Positions 17,105 to 25,043 of a DNA stretch of 64,000 nt are shown here, in pieces. The number at the start of each line of letters is the position of its first letter. Position 1 is the stretch's first letter. The notes beneath the pieces are model-generated. The model saw nothing but the letters and a program-made list of their open reading frames with translations. It ran no database searches and had not been told where the DNA came from. The stretch lies in contig NZ_JAVKDF010000017.1 in assembly GCF_040222385.1 (NCBI RefSeq), forward strand, positions 310,001 through 374,000, given 5' to 3'. The DNA comes from Imperialibacter sp040222385 (GTDB lineage Bacteria > Bacteroidota > Bacteroidia > Cytophagales > Cyclobacteriaceae). The translations under genes were made by a program, and so were the position numbers.

Positions 17105-18294
17105 CGCTGACGGCCATGAACAATCGCATAGCCTCCATTGATATTTTCAGAGCGCTCACCATGCTGCTCATGATTTTTGTGAATGACCTGTGGTCACTCA
17201 GCGATGTGCCCGAATGGATGGGCCACAAAGCAGGTAACGAAGACGGTCTCGGCCTGGCAGATGTGGTGTTTCCTGCATTTCTGTTCATAGTAGGCCTTTC
17301 AGTGCCCATGGCCATTAAGGCACGCAGGGCAAAGGGAGAAAACAACACTGAGGTGATTATCCACATTGCTAAAAGAAGCCTGGCCCTGATTGTGATGGGG
17401 GTAATGATGGTGAATCTGGAGAGCATCAACAAAGAACTGATTCCTATTCCCAAGCAAGCCTGGCAAATCCTGATGGCTATTGGGTTTATTCTCATTTGGA
17501 ACAACTATAAAGACAAAAAGGCCTTCGGCAAAGTGCCTGAGTGGGTGATGCAGGTAGCAGGCATCGGCATTCTTATAGCCCTGTGTGCCATATATAAAGG
17601 AGGGCCCACAGACAACCCAGTCTGGATGAAAACACATTGGTGGGGCATTCTTGGACTCATTGGCTGGGCCTATCTCTTCTGCTCTGTTATCTACGTTTTC
17701 GTAGGTGACAGAATAGTTATCATCTCAGCAATACTTGTGGCTTTCTATCTATTCAATATTCACCAAATGAACGGCCTGCTGGGAGGTGTGCCAAAGGGAC
17801 TTCTCGTTGTGAGTGCCTCCAACCACGCCAGTGTGCTCAGCGGCGTGTGGGTAAGCCTTATGCTCACTTATTTTGCTCAAAAGAACAAACTGAGCCTCTT
17901 TCTCACCGCCTGTTTGGCCTTTGCTGTTATTTCTCTGGCTTTTGGCTTCATTACCCGCCCTGAATGGGGAATTTCTAAAATCAGGGCTACACCTTCCTGG
18001 ACTGCCATCTGCGCTGGGATAAGCACCCTTTCATTTGTGCTGGTTTATCTGGTAGCCGACGTGTGGAAGAAAACAAGCTGGGCAGGCTTTTTGGCACCGG
18101 CGGGAAGAAGTACACTCACCTGCTACCTGGTGCCCTATTGGTTCTACCCGATCTTTATGGTCACGATTGCAGCCTGGCTTCCCGAATTCGCCACAGTTGG
18201 GGTTGTGGGACTTGTCAAAACATTGCTGTTCTCTCTGCTGGTTATTTACATCACCAGCTTACTGGAAAAAGTCAATATCCGTTTGAAAGTGTAA
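17101..18294 (+). CDS. NagX/HGSNAT-like membrane acyltransferase (DUF5009)
   Basis: A 397-residue multi-spanning membrane protein with about 10-11 segments. The N-terminal RIASIDIFRALTMLLMIFVND block, with its conserved Asp and Arg, and FLFIVGLSVPMA are typical of the DUF5009/heparan-alpha-glucosaminide N-acetyltransferase-like family. In Bacteroidota these are often annotated NagX and linked to N-acetylglucosamine use. The ATG at 17101 overlaps the hydrolase stop by 4 bases; a second ATG at 17116 is possible. Acetyl transfer across the membrane is inferred from the human homologue and not shown here. Confidence 0.82.
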   Translation: MTLTAMNNRIASIDIFRALTMLLMIFVNDLWSLSDVPEWMGHKAGNEDGLGLADVVFPAFLFIVGLSVPMAIKARRAKGENNTEVIIHIAKRSLALIVMGVMMVNLESINKELIPIPKQAWQILMAIGFILIWNNYKDKKAFGKVPEWVMQVAGIGILIALCAIYKGGPTDNPVWMKTHWWGILGLIGWAYLFCSVIYVFVGDRIVIISAILVAFYLFNIHQMNGLLGGVPKGLLVVSASNHASVLSGVWVSLMLTYFAQKNKLSLFLTACLAFAVISLAFGFITRPEWGISKIRATPSWTAICAGISTLSFVLVYLVADVWKKTSWAGFLAPAGRSTLTCYLVPYWFYPIFMVTIAAWLPEFATVGVVGLVKTLLFSLLVIYITSLLEKVNIRLKV

Positions 18295-18312
18295 AGTTTC
18301 ATTCATTATATA

Positions 18313-18345
18313 AAAGAAAGAGCTACCCGCTGGGTAGCTCTTTTT
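18313..18345. terminator. Bidirectional terminator between NagX-like gene and pdhA
   Basis: Nine-base-pair stem (18320-18328 with 18332-18340, three-base loop) flanked by an A-rich run on the left and five Ts on the right, so it can stop both convergent transcripts. Confidence 0.8.
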
Positions 18346-18368
18346 GTTTCTGCGGCCAATTATTAGTA

Positions 18369-19400
18369 CTACTCCATTAAGTAGGGGTAGTCTTGCTGAG
18401 CATACACGTCTTTCAACGATTCTGACGGATCAGGCCAGCCTGAGTCCTCAGAGAATTGGACAGCCTCAGCTACCTGATCTTTTATTTTGTCATCGATCTT
18501 GTCAAGATCAGCCTCCTTAGCGATTTTCTTATCGAGTATCAATTGACGAACCTGTTCGATTGGGTCTTTTGCTTTGTACTCCTCAAGTTCTTCCTTGGTT
18601 CGGTACTTAGCAGGGTCAGACATCGAGTGTCCTTTGTAACGGTAAGTGCGAAGCTCCAAAAGCGTAGGCCCGTCACCTTTTCTGGCTCTTTCGGCTGCCT
18701 CAGCAAATGCATGGTGCACATCGACTACCGACATGGCATCAACAGGGAATGAAGGCATGTCGTATGCAGAACCCAGTTTATATAGCTCCGTTACGTTAGA
18801 AGTACGCTGAACAGATGTACCCATTGCATAGCCGTTGTTTTCAATAGCGAAGATCACTGGTATCTTATAAGTCATCGCCAGGTTGAGCGCTTCGTGGAAG
18901 GCGCCTTGCCTTACAGCACCGTCGCCCATGTACGTTACACACAGCTTGCCAGTTTTTTGGTATTTTTCAGCAAAGCCAATCCCCAAGCCTAGTGGAACCT
19001 GCGCACCAACGATCCCGTGTCCCCCGAAGAAGCCTTTCTCTTTGTCAAACATGTGCATGGAGCCTCCTTTGCCTTTCGAAATACCGGTTTCTTTACCGTA
19101 AAGCTCGGCCATGATGGTTTTAGGGTCGGATCCAAGGCCAATTGGGTGGGCGTGATCACGGTACGCTGTGATATACTTGTCGCCCGTTTCCAGGGCAGAA
19201 ATAGCGCCCGCCACACAAGCCTCCTGGCCAATATAAAGGTGACAGAAGCCACGTATTTTTTGTTGACCGTATAACTGTCCCGCCTTCTCTTCAAATTTCC
19301 TCATCAGTTGCATGGTTTCATACCAGAACATGTAGGTCTCATTCGAAAAGTTGTCCTTCGCCGTTGCTTTTGCCTTCGCCTTATCTTTTACACTAGCCAT
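18369..19400 (-). CDS. pdhA: Pyruvate dehydrogenase E1 component subunit alpha
   Basis: Thiamine-diphosphate-dependent subunit that decarboxylates pyruvate in the pyruvate dehydrogenase complex. The 343-residue protein carries the TPP-binding GDGAVRQGAFHEALN block with the downstream ENNGYAMGT, and the phosphorylation-loop region YRYKGHSMSDPAKYRTKEE. A lysine/alanine-rich N-terminal tail (about 15 residues) precedes the domain. No E1-beta, E2 or E3 gene is adjacent, so the complex is encoded in separate loci. A promoter candidate lies at 19492-19522, reaching towards recF. Confidence 0.94.
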   Translation of the reverse strand: MASVKDKAKAKATAKDNFSNETYMFWYETMQLMRKFEEKAGQLYGQQKIRGFCHLYIGQEACVAGAISALETGDKYITAYRDHAHPIGLGSDPKTIMAELYGKETGISKGKGGSMHMFDKEKGFFGGHGIVGAQVPLGLGIGFAEKYQKTGKLCVTYMGDGAVRQGAFHEALNLAMTYKIPVIFAIENNGYAMGTSVQRTSNVTELYKLGSAYDMPSFPVDAMSVVDVHHAFAEAAERARKGDGPTLLELRTYRYKGHSMSDPAKYRTKEELEEYKAKDPIEQVRQLILDKKIAKEADLDKIDDKIKDQVAEAVQFSEDSGWPDPSESLKDVYAQQDYPYLME

Positions 19401-19413
19401 TATTGGAAATATT

Positions 19414-19444
19414 TCTGTGTCTACGAATTGTAATATTACTTTTG
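19414..19444 (+). promoter_or_regulatory. Promoter candidate for recF
   Basis: TCTG (19414-19417), 19 bases, then TACTTTTG (19437-19444): three of four -33 positions and all fixed -7 positions match. The leader to the recF ATG at 19528 would be about 78 bases and would run across the pdhA promoter in the opposite direction. Confidence 0.45.
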
Positions 19445-19491
19445 GGATGTGTTACCCTGCCCTGGAAATCAGCTGGCAGTTTTAACCCCCG

Positions 19492-19522
19492 CAAAATAAG
19501 TAAATTGCCTTCATTCAACAAA
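19492..19522 (-). promoter_or_regulatory. Promoter candidate for pdhA
   Basis: Minus strand TTTG, 19 bases, then TTATTTTG (19492-19499), the same arrangement as before the SurA/PpiD-like gene. The leader to the pdhA ATG at 19400 would be about 85 bases. Confidence 0.5.
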
Positions 19523-19527
19523 AGTAA

Positions 19528-20649
19528 ATGTATCTGAGTAACCTGCACCTTGAGTCGTTCCGAAATTACCAGTCACTTGCTATTAACTGCTCAAGGGGTA
19601 TAAATTGTTTTGTGGGGAAAAATGGCTCAGGAAAGACGAATTTGTTGGATGCAATCCACTATTTGTCGATGACAAAAGGGTCGTTGAATAGTGTTGACAG
19701 TCAGAATATTAGGAAAGGCGATCCGCTTTTTTTTATAAAAGGCGAATGGAAGGCTTCAAAAAAGGGTGCTGGAAAGGGCGAACAGGTGCAGGTAGCTTTT
19801 CAGCCTGGGCAGAAAAAGCTTATCAAAGTGAATCAAAAAGAGTACGAGAAACTGGCTGACCACATAGGTCGCTTTCCCGTGGTGTTGATCGCTCCCAACG
19901 ACACAGACTTGATACGGGAAGGCAGCGAAGGCCGGCGCAAGTTCTTCGACAGCATCATTTCTCAGCTGAATGCCAGCTACCTGGAAAACCTGATGGTGTA
20001 TCATCACTACCTTAAGCAGCGAAACAGCCTGCTGAAACAGTACGGTGAAACCAGAAGGCTGGACAAGACGCTGCTGGCAGTGTACGATGAGCATTTGATG
20101 AAGTCGGGGCAATTGATTTTCGATAGCCGACGAGACTTCACCGAAAAGTTTGAGGCTTTGTTTGCCCCACGCTACCAGTGGCTGTCGGGCGGAGCTGAGC
20201 AAACCAAGGTGGTGTACGTTTCTGAGCTTTCCGATGCCTCGTGGAAGGAAAACTTCAAAAAGGCGATTGACAAGGACATGGCCTTGCAAAGAACAACTTT
20301 TGGCATCCACCGGGACGATTTTGAGTTTTTGCTGGAGGAAGAGCCCGTGAAGAAATTTGGCTCGCAGGGACAGCAAAAGTCATTTGTGATTGCCTTGAAA
20401 CTAGCTCAGTTTGATATCACCAGTCAGGTAAAAAGCTTTGCGCCCATCCTACTACTCGACGATATATTTGACAAGCTTGATGACGATCGCATCAAAAAAT
20501 TGATGGAACTTGTGGGAGAGGACGATTTCGGTCAGTTGTTTGTGACAGATGCGAGACCAGAACGAACCATGACGCTTTTTAAAGGGCTGAAAAAAGACAA
20601 GAAGCTCTTCAAAGTGGAAGAAGGAAAGATAGAGGAGATTGAGTTTTAA
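19528..20649 (+). CDS. recF: DNA replication/repair protein RecF
   Basis: SMC-like ATPase that loads RecA at single-strand gaps with RecO and RecR. The 373-residue protein has the Walker A motif GKNGSGKTNLLDAI near residue 32, the ABC-type signature in FGSQGQQKSF near residue 282 and Walker B LLLDDIFDKLDD near residue 311. Length is as expected. It is followed at 11 bases by the DciA-like gene, a common arrangement (in many bacteria recF sits near dnaN/dnaA, but not here). Confidence 0.95.
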   Translation: MYLSNLHLESFRNYQSLAINCSRGINCFVGKNGSGKTNLLDAIHYLSMTKGSLNSVDSQNIRKGDPLFFIKGEWKASKKGAGKGEQVQVAFQPGQKKLIKVNQKEYEKLADHIGRFPVVLIAPNDTDLIREGSEGRRKFFDSIISQLNASYLENLMVYHHYLKQRNSLLKQYGETRRLDKTLLAVYDEHLMKSGQLIFDSRRDFTEKFEALFAPRYQWLSGGAEQTKVVYVSELSDASWKENFKKAIDKDMALQRTTFGIHRDDFEFLLEEEPVKKFGSQGQQKSFVIALKLAQFDITSQVKSFAPILLLDDIFDKLDDDRIKKLMELVGEDDFGQLFVTDARPERTMTLFKGLKKDKKLFKVEEGKIEEIEF

Positions 20650-20660
20650 GATTGGAAGTT

Positions 20661-20969
20661 ATGTACAAAAAGAAAGACGATAGAAAAAACGAGTCGCTGG
20701 AGCTGAAGGATGTAATCAGGGAAATGCTCCAGAATTACCATATTGAGGAGAAATTTGATCATACCAGGCTGCTTGCTTCCTGGGAAAGGCTCATGGGTAA
20801 GCCTATTGCCAGCCGCACCTCCAAACTTTTTGTAAAGGACAATGTCTTATTCGTGCGTCTCACCTCAGCGCCGCTCAAAAGCGAGATGAATCTGAACAAG
20901 GCCAAAGTGCTCGACATTTTCAAAAAGGAATTTGGCGAAAAGGTGTTGAAGGATATTGTGTTTCAGTAA
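20661..20969 (+). CDS. DUF721 family (DciA-like) protein
   Basis: A 102-residue cytoplasmic protein of the DUF721 family. In other bacteria DUF721 proteins include DciA, the ancestral loader of the DnaB replicative helicase. The core is seen as a W-x-x-LMGKPIASRTSKLFVKD block followed by strand residues and a C-terminal LKDIVF. The ATG at 20661 is preferred over an in-frame TTG at 20652. Position just after recF fits a replication/repair role. The helicase-loading function is inferred from the family. Confidence 0.83.
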   Translation: MYKKKDDRKNESLELKDVIREMLQNYHIEEKFDHTRLLASWERLMGKPIASRTSKLFVKDNVLFVRLTSAPLKSEMNLNKAKVLDIFKKEFGEKVLKDIVFQ

Positions 20970-20980
20970 AAGGCAAAGCG

Positions 20981-22126
20981 GTGGACATAGTTTTAAATAC
21001 TCTTCTGCCCATTATCATCCTACAGGTATTGCTGCTTGCCTTTTTTCTCTTTGCCCTTAAAAAAGGCAAAAAGCAAAGCAATCGACTGCTCGCCCTGTTC
21101 TTCCTGTTTTTGGGGATCAATTTTTCAGATGGGCTTATCGGCTTAACCGGCTTTTACCAGCAATACCCCGCCATTGCGCACCTCGAAGACGGTTTTGCCT
21201 TATTGCTCGGCCCCTTGCTATTGTTCTACACCCGGTCAGTAGCTTATGAAGGATTTCAACTGAAAACTTCCCACCTGGTTCATCTCCTTCCTTTTATAGT
21301 TATGACAATTACCTTTCAGGTCTTCTATCATTCCTACAGCCAGGAAGAGCAACTTTTCATACAAAAATCTATCACCGACCGGCAGCTGCCTCCGGGCTTC
21401 TATTTTTCAGTGGCTTTAGTTTATGGTCATGTTTTAACCTACTTTTTTCTGGCGCTCAAAGAAATCAGGTTCTATCAACAGCGAATCAAAGACCTTTTTT
21501 CGACGACAGAAAAAATCAGCCTTGCCTGGCTACGCTTCCTGATACTGACCATGACAGGCATCCTGTTGTTTTCCCTCGTGAATGTGATGGCTCCTTATGC
21601 TGGCCTCGATGCCTGGTTTCAACCCACCTTCGCCATAGTGGTGGGGCTCTTTTTTCTTTTCGTGAATGCTATCGTTTTCAAAGGCTTACAACAACCTGAA
21701 ATATTCGCTGGGCTCGAACAAAAGGACACTGCCAAATACACAAGCTCGTCTCTGGGTGGCGAAGAAAAGCAAGCACTGAAGAATAAGCTGATTCAGCTGA
21801 TGGAAAATGAAAAACCATACCTGGATCCCGAAGTAAGTCTTGAGCAGCTATGCGCAAAACTAGATGTGGCCCCCAGGAAACTTTCGCAAGTGCTCAATGA
21901 GCTGTTAGGTCAGAACTACTATGACTTTATCAATTCATACCGGATCAATGAGGCGATTACCATCCTGTCCAATTCACCCGACTCAAAGCTTACAGTGCTG
22001 GAAGTTCTCTACGAGGTCGGTTTCAATTCCAAGTCGTCGTTCAACACCATCTTCAAAGAAAAGACGGGAACCACTCCTTCTTCATTTAGGAAAGAAGCTC
22101 TTCAGAAACTGGCCGCTTCAACCTGA
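20981..22126 (+). CDS. Membrane-anchored AraC-family transcriptional regulator (7TM-HTH)
   Basis: A 381-residue protein. Its N-terminal half has about seven hydrophobic segments (residues 5-235) and its C-terminal half is an AraC/XylS helix-turn-helix domain (about 265-378), with the usual second-helix block VLEVLYEVGFNSKSSFNTIFKEKTGTTPSSFR. Such regulators are common in Bacteroidota and probably sense a membrane or extracellular signal. The start codon is GTG at 20981, eleven bases after the DUF721 stop. The Lnt-like gene lies 160 bases downstream on the same strand and is a plausible, unproven target. Confidence 0.88.
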   Translation: MDIVLNTLLPIIILQVLLLAFFLFALKKGKKQSNRLLALFFLFLGINFSDGLIGLTGFYQQYPAIAHLEDGFALLLGPLLLFYTRSVAYEGFQLKTSHLVHLLPFIVMTITFQVFYHSYSQEEQLFIQKSITDRQLPPGFYFSVALVYGHVLTYFFLALKEIRFYQQRIKDLFSTTEKISLAWLRFLILTMTGILLFSLVNVMAPYAGLDAWFQPTFAIVVGLFFLFVNAIVFKGLQQPEIFAGLEQKDTAKYTSSSLGGEEKQALKNKLIQLMENEKPYLDPEVSLEQLCAKLDVAPRKLSQVLNELLGQNYYDFINSYRINEAITILSNSPDSKLTVLEVLYEVGFNSKSSFNTIFKEKTGTTPSSFRKEALQKLAAST

Positions 22127-22286
22127 ATAAAAAAGCTTCGGATTTATGTCCCGGCAGAAAAACATTTAGTAGCCTGGAAGTGGGAGTAACCTTTTGCAAT
22201 TTTTTTTTGAAAAAGCGTTCGACTTCCGCCAGTCGGTCGTGGGAGTGAGTACAATATGTCTCCTTTGTTCAAAAAACAGAGACACT

Positions 22287-23912
22287 ATGAAAACTTTCAC
22301 GAACACAAAAACTACCACACTTTGGCTGTTGGCAACTATCAGCTTCTCACTACTATCAGTTAAATGGATGTTTGCTCCGGCTGCCTGGGTGGCTCCGGCT
22401 TTCCTTATTTTGTTAATGAAAGAGTACAAGCCCTGGAAAAGCCTGCTTGTCGGGTTGTCAGCGCTTTATGTTTCGGCTTTGATTGGCAGTTACAAAGTGA
22501 TGCCTTTTCCCACCATCGTATTCGTGGTGATTGCGCTGATCGGCGCTTTGAAACACGTGGTTCCATTCATTCTTTTCCGCCTGTTGTCGAAAAGAGTTGA
22601 GGGCTGGTATGATACTCTGCTGTTTCCGTGCCTCTATGTGGCCTACGACTACCTCAATGGTTTCGATGGCGGTGGCACCTGGGGCTCGATGGGTTATACC
22701 CAGGTGAATAATGATGCTTTGATGCAGCTTGTTGCCGTTACTGGCTTATGGGGTGTGACCTTTCTCGTTACCTGGGTTTCGGCACTTTTAGCGGCATGGT
22801 ACTCCAGTGGCTTTAGCTTTTCCTCAATAAAAACCCCAGCCACCGTATGCTCATCAGTATTTGTAGTTATCCTGATTGGCGGAAGCATAAGAATCAACTC
22901 GCTGTGGCAGAAAGAAACAACTACGGTAAGGGTCGCCGGCATCACAGGGCAAAACCTCGAATTGCTTCAGTCAACTTATGAAGCCGTGTTTGGAAGCCGA
23001 TTGGATGTTGATCTGGCCAAGCTTACGCAAACCTCCCCAGAACTCCAGGAGCTAAACAAAGGTTTGGTGAAGTTTATTGAAAACCCAGGTGACCCAATTT
23101 TCGGTGCTTCTCATCGACAAATGGAAGCCTTTCAGGACAGCATGCTCTCTGTCGCTAAAAAGGAAGCAATTGCCGGGGCCAGGATTGTCTCTTTTTCGGA
23201 AGGGCTCCTTTTCACCACCAAAGCCACGGAAGGCAAGCTTATTGCCAAAGCCAGGCGTTTGGCAAATGAAAACCAATTCTATTTGCTGCTAACAATGGCC
23301 TCTATTATCACGGGCGAAGTCACCATGGGCTCGAAGTACCTGGAGAACAAGGCTTTGCTTATTGGCCCTGATGGGCAAGTGCTCAACACCTTTTTCAAAA
23401 ATAAGCCTGTGCCGCTGGTAGAGCCCAGTATACAAGGCGACGGCAAGATTCCGGTCATTGAGACACCTTTTGGGCGCATTGCTATTTCCATTTGCTACGA
23501 TGCCGACTTCCCCTACCTGATGAGGCAGGCAGGGCAGCAAAATGCTGACATAATGCTGCTCCCTTCGGGCGACTGGAAAGAGATTGCCCCGTATCACGCC
23601 TGGATGGCCAAAGTCAGAGCTATAGAAAATGGTTTTTCGCTGCTGCGGCCCGTGAGCAATGCCACATCCATTGCCTCGGACTACCATGGAAAGGTGCTGG
23701 GCTCTAATGACTTTAGCTCAGTGGGTGAGCATGTGGTGGTGAGTCATCTGGCAACAAAAGGAGTTACAACTATCTATTCGAAGATGGGAGATTGGTTGGC
23801 TTGGGGGTGTTTGGTTGCGGTGGTTGGCATTATTATGGGTTCTTTTCTGACCTCCCCCAAAGGGATTGCCAAAATGGACTCTGTGAGAGAAATAGAAAAC
23901 AATTCACCCTAG
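22287..23912 (+). CDS. Apolipoprotein N-acyltransferase-like protein (Lnt/carbon-nitrogen hydrolase)
   Basis: A 541-residue protein with an N-terminal multi-pass membrane region (about six to seven segments to residue 210), then a nitrilase-type domain, then a final C-terminal helix. The Glu-Lys-Cys triad is recognisable: Glu in FSEGLLF, Lys in FFKNKPVPLVEP and Cys in ISICYDADFPY. In classical Lnt the residue after CY is Glu, here it is Asp. Lnt adds the third acyl chain to lipoproteins. Sequence features outside the triad are diverged, so a specialised acyltransferase is possible. The ATG at 22287 is chosen because the longer frame is not signal-like. A hairpin (22258-22283, nine pairs with a three-base bulge) ends 3 bases before this start. 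Confidence 0.75.
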   Translation: MKTFTNTKTTTLWLLATISFSLLSVKWMFAPAAWVAPAFLILLMKEYKPWKSLLVGLSALYVSALIGSYKVMPFPTIVFVVIALIGALKHVVPFILFRLLSKRVEGWYDTLLFPCLYVAYDYLNGFDGGGTWGSMGYTQVNNDALMQLVAVTGLWGVTFLVTWVSALLAAWYSSGFSFSSIKTPATVCSSVFVVILIGGSIRINSLWQKETTTVRVAGITGQNLELLQSTYEAVFGSRLDVDLAKLTQTSPELQELNKGLVKFIENPGDPIFGASHRQMEAFQDSMLSVAKKEAIAGARIVSFSEGLLFTTKATEGKLIAKARRLANENQFYLLLTMASIITGEVTMGSKYLENKALLIGPDGQVLNTFFKNKPVPLVEPSIQGDGKIPVIETPFGRIAISICYDADFPYLMRQAGQQNADIMLLPSGDWKEIAPYHAWMAKVRAIENGFSLLRPVSNATSIASDYHGKVLGSNDFSSVGEHVVVSHLATKGVTTIYSKMGDWLAWGCLVAVVGIIMGSFLTSPKGIAKMDSVREIENNSP

Positions 23913-24061
23913 GAACCACTCAATATGGGCGCCCGGAGCTCACAAAAACAGGTAGCAGTGCGGTCAGTCCAGTCGAGCTTGGAAAAGCTTGACTTACTTA
24001 CCAAAGCCAATAATCTGCATTATTTTTAGTATTCAGGCGAGTAATAATAATGTGAAATATG

Positions 24062-24157
24062 CCTCATCCCTACCCTTCTCCCTGGGGGAGAAGGACTAAG
24101 TAATTCTGCAACCTGCTGAGCGAGCCCCCTCTCCTTTGGTAGAGGGCCGGGGTGAGG
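24062..24157. repeat. Paired-hairpin (REP-like) intergenic element
   Basis: A compact palindromic unit. An outer inverted repeat (24062-24074 with 24145-24157, 10 of 13 matched) encloses a perfect nine-base-pair hairpin (24074-24082 with 24086-24094) and a six-base-pair hairpin (24127-24132 with 24141-24146). The GC-rich, CTC/GAG-based composition differs from surrounding DNA. It is 20 bases upstream of a DUF559 nuclease gene. Elements of this look are dispersed in many bacterial genomes, but copy number here cannot be seen from one window. Confidence 0.65.
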
Positions 24158-24176
24158 GAAACACATTGAAATACAG

Positions 24177-24551
24177 ATGCCGAGACGAGACTTCCACAAA
24201 AACGCACAAGCCAAACTCTTCGAGCACGCAATAAATATGCGCAAGACCCACACAGCAGCAGAAGACCTGCTATGGCAAAACCTCAGAGGACGAAAGCTGG
24301 GAGGACATAAGTTTAGAAAGCAACATCCCGTGGCTGGGTTTATTGCAGATTTTTACTGTCATGAAACGAAACTGGTGATAGAGCTGGATGGCAAGATTCA
24401 TAACCTTAATGAGCAAAAAGAATATGATTGGGGAAGAACCCACGACCTAAAGGAGCATGGCCTGAGGGTGATTAGATTCACCAATGAAGAAGTTGAGAGG
24501 AATATTCTTATGGTGCTCGAGGAAATTAGAAACGCTTTAACGGAAAATTAA
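24177..24551 (+). CDS. DUF559 endonuclease domain protein
   Basis: A 124-residue protein of the DUF559 family, related to Vsr-type very short patch repair endonucleases. The restriction-enzyme-like core is intact: Asp58 in FIADFYC, then Glu69, Asp71 and Lys73 in IELDGK, and the late strand LRVIRFTNEEV. It is likely a small DNA nuclease of unknown biological role. The gene starts 20 bases after the paired-hairpin element and converges on the HicA gene. DUF559 genes are frequently scattered as singletons near such repeats. Confidence 0.85.
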   Translation: MPRRDFHKNAQAKLFEHAINMRKTHTAAEDLLWQNLRGRKLGGHKFRKQHPVAGFIADFYCHETKLVIELDGKIHNLNEQKEYDWGRTHDLKEHGLRVIRFTNEEVERNILMVLEEIRNALTEN

Positions 24552-24566
24552 ATTATGGCTCTAATA

Positions 24567-24588
24567 AAGCCTCTTCGAAAAAGAGCCT
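24567..24588. terminator. Weak hairpin between convergent DUF559 and HicA genes
   Basis: A five-base-pair CTCTT/AAGAG stem (24571-24575 with 24581-24585) in the 37-base gap. T runs are short, so its strength as a terminator is doubtful. Confidence 0.3.
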
Positions 24589-24816
24589 CTACTTCATTTT
24601 AAGAAATTCTTCTGGTGCAATATCGCATTGCTTGAGAATTGCTCTCAAAGTTCCCTCTGGCATATCTCCAGGATGATTGGGTATTGTGGTGAATCTACCA
24701 GTGCTTTCGTTCCACCAAATTTCATGGCTACCGGCCGCCTGCCTATGAAATGAAAAACCTAGCTTTTTTAGCATTTTTACAATCTCACGGTATTTAAAGC
24801 CCGACAACCTACCCAT
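24589..24816 (-). CDS. HicA-family mRNA interferase toxin
   Basis: A 75-residue protein with the dsRNA-binding-like HicA fold. The catalytic His is at residue 31 in the GSHEIW motif, and the conserved TIPNHPGDMPEGTLRAILKQ block follows. HicA toxins cleave mRNA when free of HicB. The ATG shares one base with the HicB stop codon (TAATG), showing tight translational coupling with the antitoxin first, which is the reverse of the classic hicA-hicB order but common. Confidence 0.85.
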   Translation of the reverse strand: MGRLSGFKYREIVKMLKKLGFSFHRQAAGSHEIWWNESTGRFTTIPNHPGDMPEGTLRAILKQCDIAPEEFLKMK

Positions 24817-25043
24817 TACATCCCAATCACCAGCGGAAGATCAAACTCATTATCGAACTCAGGAAGCACAATGGGATTAGTTCCTTCCTGCGCTTCGAGC
24901 AGTTTCTTGGCCACATCTCTGGCGATCTCAAGCGTTTCCGAAATTGTCCTTCCCTGGGCAACCAGCCCCTGAATAGTATCAGAAGTTGCCAGGTAGACCC
25001 CTTCTGGTAATTTTTCTATATGTAAATCTATTTTTCTTTCCAT
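24816..25043 (-). CDS. HicB-like antitoxin
   Basis: A 75-residue partially degraded-RNase-H-type HicB protein, starting MERKIDLHIEKLPEG and including the SDTIQGLVAQGRTISETLEIARDV block typical of HicB. No separate DNA-binding domain is present, so autoregulation would need the complex or be absent. The ATG at 25043 was chosen over an upstream in-frame start because homology begins there. A -7-like box TATATTTA lies 4 bases before it, the same context as the antitoxin at 58926-59153. Confidence 0.82.
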   Translation of the reverse strand: MERKIDLHIEKLPEGVYLATSDTIQGLVAQGRTISETLEIARDVAKKLLEAQEGTNPIVLPEFDNEFDLPLVIGM

